Positions 54,897 through 64,000 of a DNA stretch of 64,000 bases are shown piece after piece. The DNA is from Mytilus californianus (taxonomy: Eukaryota > Mollusca > Bivalvia > Mytilida > Mytilidae): contig NW_026262581.1 of the NCBI RefSeq assembly GCF_021869535.1, positions 78,521,955-78,585,954 on the forward strand. Direction: 5' to 3'. The translations under genes were made by a program, and so were the position numbers. How positions within the stretch are numbered: position 1 is the first letter of the stretch; every line of letters starts with the position of its first letter. Under the pieces are notes generated by a model. That model did no database searches. It was not told where the DNA came from and worked only from the letters and a program-made list of their open reading frames with translations.

Positions 54897-56130
54897 TAAG
54901 ATAGGTTCAATGGATATGATGATTTGAAAATCTGGGGTCTATAGAGGGTTACAGTTTCTAAGGATGAGAGGTTAAAATACCATGGCTAAGTTAAAATGCT
55001 AAAACATCTTTTCCAGCATGCTTTATTGATACCAAATACGCATTGTTACTATATAAATAAGATTGATTAGCTTTGTTGATTTAAAGATATGGTATCTATA
55101 AGGTTTTTTTTCAATTTCCATGGTAGGGAGGTCACAATACCATTGTTAAGTAATAATGTTAAAATATCTTTCCAACATGCTCTTTTCATGCCAAATACTT
55201 ATTGGAACATTTTAACTGTATAAAATAGTTTGAATGGCTATGGTAAATTTAAAATATGACATCAAAAGAGGGTCAACTTTCCATGGTTATGGGGTTAAAA
55301 TGCCATTTGATATCAAATATTCAAAGATGTTTATTCATTAAAAATACGTATTGGATCATCATAAAAAAATAAAATAGTTTGAATGAATGAGATGATTTGC
55401 AAATCTGAGATCTATAGAGTCAATTGTATTTTAGACCCCGCACCAACCATTGGAAATTGACTTCCTCTCCCAGTATGTTAGGATTGCGTTCTAATTACTT
55501 AAACTATTAATAATGCTTCAAAAAATATCAGGATGGAAGAAAATATATTGGAAAAGATTTTATAACACTTTTTCTTAGACATGGTATTTTGACTGCCCCC
55601 TCTTTCACACATACACGCCATGGAAAATTTAACCCCTCTCCTAATAGGCCAGATTTTAAATTATAATAAGGTTTAAATTACTGTAAGTAGTAATACTCAG
55701 TCTGCCTCAATAGTACAAAATGTACATTGGAAAGATTTTAGACGGTGTTTTGAACTCCCGTTTGTTGAAAATTGAACCCTCTTTAGATATCAGAATTTTA
55801 GGATATCAAAGCCTTTAAATCATAATGTTTCATGAAGTATCTGGAAGGAAAAAAACAATGTTCGAGAAGGTTTTATAACACTGTTTGAGCCATGGTAATA
55901 CGGTCCCATATCATAGGAAGTTGACAAACACCCCAACACCACCCCTCCTCGCTCCCTACTTTCAGATGTCAGATTTTTAATTTACAAAAACATTTTAACT
56001 GCTTATGACATCCATAATGTTTCGATAAGTACCTGGACTGAATTTACAGGGGAGGTCAATTTTCCATGGGGTTTCAATTTTGAATAAAAGGGGGAGGGGT
56101 CAATTATCCATGGAATTCAGAAACCACTCT
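54560..56130. repeat. Foldback of degenerate ~150-170-bp repeats
   Basis: Direct units carry taaaacatcttttccaacatg-like words at about 54668, 54829, 54998, 55151 and 55302. From about 55430 the same words come reversed (ggaaaagattttataacact, catggtattttgac) at about 55548, 55722 and 55861. This makes an inverted arrangement of two degenerate arrays. Confidence 0.7.
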
Positions 56131-56339
56131 GTGAGACAACAGTGATATCTATTTTCTTTTTACAGTATATTGGGATAATTTAACAGCTATTAAATTTTAC
56201 AATTGTAGAAATTTACCTTATTGTCTCTATATTTCCATGAGATAATTCCACCTCGAAAATGAGATCCCTCTGTAATATTAATTTTAATTAATATTATTAC
56301 CGTGAAAATGGTGCTTTTAAAATTCATTTTATTAACCAA

Positions 56340-56640
56340 AAAAAAAAACGAACCAACACTAGGAAGATGCAGGTATAATAAGTCTGGTAACTAAGAAAAT
56401 AATTTAAGGTCCGGGTGATTTTACGTGTATTGAATTCATGTATTTTTACTTTTCAAAGACCCCTTTATTCAATCTCAGAATATTTCTGTCCATATCCTGC
56501 TCACAGGGACTCGGTAAGCGGATATAGACATAATAATCGTTTGTTTTTTTCTACTTGTCCGTGAAAGACCTTTTGATTTAAGAATAGTTTAGACCCAGCG
56601 ATCTTGAGGCTAGATATGAGAGTTATTTCACTTAATGTAA
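56340..56640. repeat. Diverged third copy of part of the duplicated block
   Basis: taactaagaaaataatttaaggtccgggtg, acgtgtattga and gtaagcggatata match 53605-53765. The tgagagttatttcactt and tcctatggtc words follow, as at 53985-54050. Confidence 0.6.
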
Positions 56641-57124
56641 TGTATTCAATTGTAATTGTAACTCAAAAGCCATAAGTTATAAAGTCCTATGGTCTTTTGA
56701 TTGGATGTTTACAAGCTTTAGAGCTTTTGAAAACTCTTTTGCTAACAAACCATAATCACAACTCTTATAAAATTGCTTCAAATAAGGTAGCGTTAAACTT
56801 TTGATAACAACTGGTTATTCTTTAAAGTCATACGTAACGAGTTTTTTTGTAATTTTAATGCTATTGAAATTATTGAACCAATGCATGCATATATACTTAA
56901 CTAAGTCCTGTTTGTACGGTTTTTTTTAATATTTTTTACGAATCTGTAACTTATTATCGACAAATACTATTTCATTCATTTTGATAAACAATCAACACAG
57001 AGCATGTGAAGAACCTGACAAAAAAGTGAACTGATAGAGCCATTTGTTAATTAAACTTTTCATCAACAGTTATATGATTTGTTGTATTAAATTTGTTCTT
57101 TAACAATCATTTATTTCTATTTAC
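56640..57124. other. Nothing recognised
   Basis: AT-rich sequence left of the orphan exon. Confidence 0.35.
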
Positions 57125-57231
57125 CTTCCAGTGCACGTTTGTTTAATTCTTTCATCACGGTTTTTCCCGAACATTTGGCAATGCGCTGTGTGGTGCAAAA
57201 GTTCTTATGAGAGGTCTGGTAGTTAAGGTCA
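57125..57231 (-). CDS. Orphan exon-like stretch
   Basis: Between a good acceptor (tttcccgtatgcag) and donor (gaag|gtaaat) there is a 107-nt stretch with one open frame: D-L-N-Y-Q-T-S-H-K-N-F-C, I-A-K-C-S-G-K-T-V-M-K and L-N-K-R-A-L-E. The other two frames are closed. It ends in phase 1. It cannot join directly to 48311-48531 (phase 0), so at least one more exon would lie between, or it belongs to another gene. The product is not recognised. Confidence 0.45.
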
Positions 57232-57599
57232 CTGCATACGGGAAAAATATTGACTAATTATTGTACGAGAAGACAATAATTCAATAGAAGTACATTTATG
57301 ACGATTTTGATAATATAAAGGATTTTCTTTTAAAAGAAACTTCATGATCACTTGTTTTAAAGTAAAACTTAGCCATTCAAGTAAATAAAACATATTCAAC
57401 TTTTTTTTTAAATTTTAAATTTCATATTACTTTAATACTGTATTAAGATCTTTGCATATGGTCTTAATCGGTACTAGCATTGATTTTGCTTTTCATGAAT
57501 TAAAATATAACTTTGTATGTCACAATTGCTATACAGTTAAGAACATTTATTGTCCTACATCCTATGTTGTGCTGTTAAACCACTACCCCTGGTTAGATG

Positions 57600-57815
57600 G
57601 AGACTTAATAGCTAAACATGTAAGCCCCGCCACATTCTTTACATATCTGTCTCTAGTCAGGAGCCTGCTACTTAGTGGTTGTCATTAGTTGCTCTCTGCT
57701 GTACTTCTTTCTCTTTTATTATTTAGCTTAAATCAGTATGCAAGTTTTTCGTTTGAATTGTTTCACATTAGTTGTCTCGTTGGTAATCATACAATCACCT
57801 TATTTTTATATAATT
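57600..57815 (-). repeat. Family A piece, reverse, decayed
   Basis: On -, it reads like the first part of family A: gattgtatgattaccaacgag ... gactagagacag. The overlapping 78-codon frame on + is a by-product of this repeat. Confidence 0.45.
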
Positions 57816-58399
57816 TATCGAATTTAAATTCGATTGCCGTTCTAGTGATTTTTTTTTTAATTTAAACAATTTAAACTAGAAATAGATATTTGCAATGTCT
57901 GTTGAAAAATTGGCATCAAATGAAAAACTCTTTGAAAGACCTGGTTTTAATCTGTTCAGTGATTCTAAAGGATGATGAAATTATGAACTGTTGACAGACA
58001 GATGAGGAACAACAAGTGGTGGCTATAGCTAACACAGTCTTAGATTTTATTGTGCATAATATGAGTTTCTGGAATACTCTTCAGTAGGTAGATCCAAAAC
58101 CAAAAGTTTGAAAAGCCAAAATTATAAAATGTTTGGGAGCAGTAAAACCTAAGAGGCATACATAAATTTGAGACTACCAAAACTGTATAAGACAAAACTT
58201 GCAAGAAGGAAATGCAACCTTGGCTTTAGCACAAATACATAGTTTTATATCCTGATTTTAGAATGTTTGTCATTGTAATCATGCCTGTCCTTAAGCATTA
58301 TGTTTTATAGTGTTAGACCATTTTTGTTTATACATTCTATCTTTCTATAATGAAAGTTGTTTTAAGACCTTTTCTAATATTTCATCTTCTTGAGTCAAA

Positions 58400-58810
58400 A
58401 ACTTTTTAAAATCACAACTTCTTTAAGTCAATAACAAACTTATCAATCACAAAAAGGGGTTGAAAACAACAGAGACAAATAGTTGGATGAAACAAGTGAT
58501 ACCAACACAATACATACACAACTCTACAGTATAAAATAAAAGAAGAATGTGTCTGTGGACAGGAATGCACCCAGTCAAGTTTTGCAATTTTCCATGTTAA
58601 AAAGGGGCAAAGCTCTAGAACGGTAAATGACTTACTGCCCACATTCCAACTCTGTCTGCGTGTTGTGGTTCTTAAAATTGTGTATAAGTTTCATAAAATT
58701 TGGATGAGGAAAACTTAGGTTGGAATGTGGAAACGAAAATGAGATGGACAGTCAAGGGTAACACTTAATGCACATATTGCCTATGGCAGGGGCATAAAAA
58801 ACCCTAAAGG
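58400..58810 (-). repeat. Dispersed repeat (tgcccctgccataggc type)
   Basis: Read on -, it starts tatgcccctgccataggcaa, then tgcattaagtgttacccttg and ccgttctagagctttgcccc. I know this pattern from dispersed repeats of molluscs; no second copy is in this window. Confidence 0.4.
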
Positions 58811-61590
58811 CTTGATTTGACTATGAACCAGTAGAAGTCATACATATAGACAAAAATATTCTCAGCACTATCAGATGTATTAACAACAGAAATTCTGACT
58901 GTGTCTCATTCAATAAAAGCATAAATTCAAATTAATCACATATATATGATTTATTGCAAATAAAATTAATAGATACATAAATTGATAAAAATATATATTT
59001 GAAAGACAATGGGTGTAGAACATGGCAACAAGAACCAAATATTTGTACATTTTTATATTGTATACAAACACAAGTCATTCATAAAGCAGAATAATTAACA
59101 GAAATATCCATTTTCACTTTGATTGCTGAAACATTTTTTTCTTTGCAATGCAATACTTCAATATATAAAACATATAACATATTACAATTATAGACATCAA
59201 TTATTCATTTACTATGTATATTTAAGCTTTCTTGCAATTTACTATTAAGCTATCCTCAAAAGTTGATGAATGTGCATTACCTTAACAAAATGTACTTTAT
59301 TGACATCTTTGTATGTTCCATTAAAATCCTCCTAAAACATCAATTATACTGAGAACTGAAAGATATTCTGTCCAGTAAAGTAAACTTAATGTAGGTCAAA
59401 GTTTTCACTTACCAGTCTAATCAGATTCTGCTTTTCTTTTTTTTTGTTTGCTTTAGATACTTCATTTTAATGCTTATATAAACAGTTTATTAAAAAGGAT
59501 TATAGTTTCACTGCAAACATTTAAATAACATAGCCTAGAAAAAAGTGCTATTACTGGAAAAAACACTAAAATAATTTCTTTGGAATATAAATTCCCTTTC
59601 AGAGGTTTCAAAATGTTCATATCACCTATAAGGGTGCCATGAGTTGATTTGGAGGTGCAACTTGCAGAAACAAGGTAGTTAATACTGAAAGTTCAGAAAT
59701 GTTTGCATGCATTTATTATTTGATTTTTGTACAATAGGTAGACAAAAATATGAGATTAATAATTGCAATTTCAGGAAATACTGCATACAAATAGTGCTTT
59801 CAAAATCGAAAATGTGTAAAATGAGTTTAAATTTATGTGAATCCAATCTTTCGCAATTTGAACAATGTTAAAGATGTTGTATAGAAAAAAGTAAGATAAC
59901 AAAAATACAGAACTCTGAGTAAATTTAAAAAGGAAAGTCCCAGACTGCTGAACTTGAAGTAGGTATAAATTTCTAATCATCAAATAAATGATTAAAGTAA
60001 TCAACTAATAGTTAATAGTACAATAATTTTTTTTAGCACCAATATAAAAATAAACATATTGGCATAAATGTCATATAACTTACAAACTTTTACATAAAAT
60101 TGTAAAAATCTTTAGTTAATAAAACAGTGCAAAATAGTTAAAATTTGCATTTCAAATAGTACATGTTGTGCATTATAAATGAAGGACAAGGCTCTTTTAA
60201 AACAAGAAAGAATTAAAAACAAATGGTTATCTGTAAAATGATTAATTCTTAATCTTAAGAGCACTCATAGATGCCTTCCCCATAAACATATCCATTTGGA
60301 AAAAATAACCCTAAAAAGTTTTGATTTTGATTAAAAAACCATCAGTATTGTTTACACATTTAACAAAATGGCGAATAAAAACTGTAGGACCTTCAAATAA
60401 CAAGAATTGATTGTTGCTGCTATTTTCATTTCTTATAGTTAGTCTGAATGAACCATTAAATTATAAAATGTCCTAAATATGGCATATAAAAAACTAATGA
60501 AGGTTTAAATGTCAGGATGTAGGACAAAAGTTCACCTGAAGCAATATTTGAATTATTTTAGAGAGCCATGTGCTTTCAAACTAAGGTCAAGGTCACATGA
60601 AAAGTGTCAGGCCTCATGTTTATATAAATGTAGTATACAACATATCTCATGCCTATCATGTATAATTTCTTTAGTTTTCCATGTAGATTTTAAGACTGTT
60701 GTTTGTTTTTTTGTTGTTTTATTGTCATGGTATTGTTGCTTCTTCTAGGACTAAAGATTTTTTACCACCCCTTTGGTATCTTTTGCCTCTCTTTTTTTCT
60801 GAGATACAGATCTAATTCAAAACCTCTGACCAGTGGAGCATAAAAATGATGTTAAAGCCATATGTCATAAATCAGACCAACATACACAAATCAAATCAAA
60901 TCTAAACACTAAATATATTTAGATATAGTTAACGTTTACCAGACCAATCAAGCATGAAAATGAGGTCTACATTATGTTATGTATGTTGGATGGATGACTA
61001 CTGCTCACAACCAATCTGCACACTAAATATTGTTGATTTTTCATGTATAACTACTAAGGAACAGACCTAATTCAGAAACTTAAATGATCACTGGAGCATG
61101 ATAATTAGGTCAAGACAATATGGCATATATCCCACAAATATATATTCCTTGAAAGACACTATACAAAAAATTTCTTAAAATTTACTGAGGAACTGACCTA
61201 TTCCTAACCTGACCACTGTAATATAATACTGTAATGATGATTGAGATAGGATGATTGTGTGGACAGGTTTTCATCATCATTAACTTCCATGCAAATTAGT
61301 GTAATTACTATGATGAGTGTGTCTAAGATGCTGTATACCATTTTATCAATCCTCACTTTAAAAGTAAATATTTTCTTGCATACCCAAACTTTTTTTGTAG
61401 GTGAGACAAAAAGCAACCTAATGGAGGTTTTTATTTTATGATGACTTGACCCCACTCATCAAACACCCAGATATGCCATGAACTGATAGTTGACTAGAAT
61501 ACCACAGATATACTATCATATAGTAATTCTTCATATAATTACTTTTTTTACCGTTCAAGTACTTAAAGACAGTAAACAGTATATATTCTG
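58810..61590. other. Long AT-rich stretch, nothing recognised
   Basis: No exon, no shared repeat and no open frame with a recognisable product. Parts could be untranslated sequence of a gene outside the window. Confidence 0.35.
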
Positions 61591-61605
61591 TACTTTTTTT
61601 TTTAT

Positions 61606-61840
61606 GTAAGAGAAGTTCCTGGAATAATGATTATGTAATAGAAATTCCAGGAATAATTTGTATGTAAGAGAAGTTCCTGGAATAATAATTATGTAATGGA
61701 AATTCCAGGAATGATTTTTATATTAGAGAAGTTCCTTGGATAATGATGATATATATGTAACAGAATTTCCAGGAATAATAATTGTATAAGAGAAGTTCCT
61801 GGAATATTTGTTATGTAACAGAATAGCCCCAGGAATATTT
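61606..61840. repeat. 29-bp tandem repeat with TTCCWGGAA palindromes
   Basis: TTCCTGGAA at 61616, 61674 and 61796 alternates with TTCCAGGAA at 61645, 61703 and 61767. Degenerate copies are at 61732 and 61827. Spacing is 29 bp except for two slightly longer steps. The two half-units (agaagttcct.. and agaaattcca..) make a 58-bp higher unit. Confidence 0.9.
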
Positions 61841-62046
61841 ATTTTAACAGATATTCAAAAATTTATTTTGTAAGGAATTTCCTTTTAAAGTTTGGAGAAA
61901 CAAAACATTTTACGTTCAAAAACTATATGCAATAAATGCTTATAAATGATTGCTTCTAACCTTCATTTATGAAAAATATCATGCATGTATAAAACTACAT
62001 GTACAGGTGATTAATTTTTAAAATGCACTCAGGTGTAAACAATCAC

Positions 62047-64000
62047 ATGATCCTTTATTATATAGGAGTTGCGTTATATATTTATTTAAAAAAAATATAT
62101 ATAAAATGTTATCAATCTCATTACATCTGGAAAAAAATAATGCTATATGTAGTAAACAAATTGGATTTAAGAAAAAATGTAGAACTGGTTAACATGGTTT
62201 AACTCTGAAATGTCTTATCGACAAGAACCTTCAAGTTGTCCAAATTATTGCATGTTTGCTTTATAGATTTTATAAAAGCTTTTGAAAGAGTCAATATTGA
62301 AGCTTTGTTATATAAACTATTTTACTATGCTATATTATGTTTTACTGAAATTGCAAAAACTTTGTTGTTGGTGTTTTCGTTTTATAAAAATGCAGTCTCG
62401 ACGATTGTATTTATTTGTTTGTTTTATAATTTGGTATAGATATATATATCTTTGGTGTATGTTTACAAAATTTAGGATGCTGGATCGCAATTATTGTCAT
62501 ATTAATCAATTATTTCTGTTTGGATTACTCACTATTTTAGAATATAAAGGAACTAAAGTCAAGTGTCATACAAGTGGAAAGTTTAGCTACCTGTAAAACC
62601 AGACTTTATCCAACATTTTCTTCGGGAAATGCCTGAAGAAAATGAGGAATATCATTGTTGTAACGTTGGTTTTTTTTAATTTACCTTGGCGAAAGATACA
62701 GTTATAACTAGTAACTAGGAAAAATAATTGAAGGTCCGGGTGACTTGACGTGTATTGAGGTCTTGTATTGTTACTTTTGAAAAGACTTTACTGAAACGGC
62801 TACTCCTTTTATATTCAAATCGGCACATTCCTTTCCATACCATGCATATCATCCAGTTAGCGGATATATAAAACAAATCATAAGGTCTTTCCAATTTTTG
62901 AAACTTATTCCTGATTAACCAAACACATCCCTTTGTAAGAAGTATCTCCTTTGACACTGTTGTTATCTTGTTATCGCTACTCCATCGCAACAACAAGAGA
63001 AACCAACAATTTGTTTTTCCAAATTGCCTTTAATATCTTCAGGATATTGAGAATAATTTTGACCGAAGCAATCTGGAGACTCCATATGAGAGTTTTTTCT
63101 CTTAAGTGAAATATAATTGTTACTTTCAAACCATACGTTATATGGTCATATGGGTTTTTTTTTTTATTTTAGGTCCTAGGTCCAACAAACAGAAAATGAT
63201 TGTTGATTGATAGTTTGTTGGTTGCGTAACGTCCAGTGGCAAACACGTATTGCATGTTCAGGACGAGAACAAATTAACAATAAATTCTGTAAAAGAGGCT
63301 GTGTGGGATGAAGGTCGGGGAAATTTGGACTGCCACTGGAACATTAAGGTACTAGTATATTGCTTAGGGACAGAAATTTTGCCTTACAACAAGCAACTCA
63401 CGATTCCCTAAAAGAGTTGTATCGATGGTTCTTAACATGTATAGAGCGTGGCAATCTCTTACACGCGGTATCGGACAGATGGTGGATGCGAACTTGTACA
63501 TCCGGCACAGCCAAACGGACGCCCCATTTTGGCATCTGGTGCAATGAAATTAGTACTGTTTATGTTATTTTCTACTGCCGGTCGGAAGAAAGTAATAGAG
63601 GCAATATTTATATTCCCCATTCACCATTGTGGGGTAACAGAAAATGAGATCAAGATCACAGGTCATTATATTTATTGGAGCATTATCACAATATGAAATA
63701 GTTTGAATAGCTATGAGGATTTGAAGATCTGAGTTCTATAGAAAGGTTGAATTTTTTATGGTTGAGTAAAAAGGTTAAAATATCTTCAACATATCGTATT
63801 CATTCTAAATACTGATAGGGGCATTATTACTTGTATGAAGTAGTTTGAATAGCTATGACAATTTGAAAATCTAAGCTCTCTAAGTTCAATTTTCCATGAT
63901 ATGCAGGTAAAAATACCATAGCTAAGTGAAGTCGTTAAAACATCTTTTCCAACATGTTTTACTAGTATTCATAAACATACTAACTAAAACATCATTACTA
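62047..64000 (+). repeat. Segmental duplication, copy 2 (runs off the window)
   Basis: Near-identical to 52945-54896. It includes the LINE relic (62047-62695), in which the F-I-D-F-I-K-A-F-E-R-V-N frame is open for 67 codons, and the unknown block at 63360-63696. The left edge is sharp: the flank differs just before atgatccttt. Confidence 0.93.

Noticed and set aside
58412-58642. 76-codon frame on - with many Cys and Trp
   Set aside because: It overlaps a dispersed repeat and is short, with no signal peptide or family that I know.

Overview
This window is eukaryotic, intron-rich, AT-rich invertebrate DNA. The exon structure, the density of decayed Penelope-like and LINE-like elements, the tRNA-derived repeats and several repeat families that I know from mussels point to a bivalve mollusc, probably a mytilid. 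That taxonomic call rests on memory of repeat families and was not checked by a search. There are no bacterial-style operons, rRNA, functional tRNA genes or CRISPR arrays.

Two protein-coding genes can be rebuilt exon by exon, with splice phases that close exactly. (1) The 3' part of a receptor-type protein tyrosine phosphatase (RPTP) lies on + from 1555 to 13606: 10 exons, 1206 nt, 401 residues plus stop; its start lies left of the window. The first phosphatase domain (D1) has an intact WPD loop and signature motif. The second (D2) has lost both and is probably a pseudophosphatase. The protein ends in a tyrosine motif, S-V-Y-A-N-L. (2) A single-pass membrane protein with nine EGF-like domains lies on - from 48531 to 17803: 17 exons, 2247 nt, 748 residues plus stop; its N-terminus is missing. 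Its order is an unrecognised cysteine-containing ectodomain, nine EGF domains (eight of them on 114-nt phase 1-1 exons), a transmembrane helix and a short basic tail. The EGF exons and parts of their introns are near-copies, so the array grew by recent tandem duplication. The two genes converge tail to tail. A separate exon-like stretch (57125-57231, -) and a 9-nt microexon candidate (48782-48790, -) may belong to the second gene or a neighbour.

Most of the rest is repeats. 1-7.3 kb: Penelope-like element (PLE) tails and a deleted PLE inside an RPTP intron. 8.8-12.1 kb: copies of an ~800-bp dispersed element. 14.1 kb: a short TTAGGG tract. 15.0-15.65 kb: a decayed coding relic. 19.97-20.8 kb and 37.9-41 kb: a composite family with tRNA-like boxes and ~490-540-bp tandem units. 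27.7-33.0 kb: another ~800-bp element next to PLEs in both orientations. 43.1-44.2 kb: a 166-bp satellite. 48.1 and 51.5 kb: palindromic MITE-like hairpins. 52.9-56.6 kb: a LINE relic followed by a large foldback of ~150-170-bp degenerate repeats. Its first ~1.95 kb is repeated almost exactly at 62.05-64.0 kb. 61.6-61.84 kb: a 29-bp tandem repeat carrying regularly spaced TTCCWGGAA palindromes.

The most interesting points are the EGF exon expansion with Notch-type glycosylation consensus sites, the dead D2 with a possible SH2-docking tail in the RPTP, the unrecognised ectodomain, and the TTCCWGGAA array.
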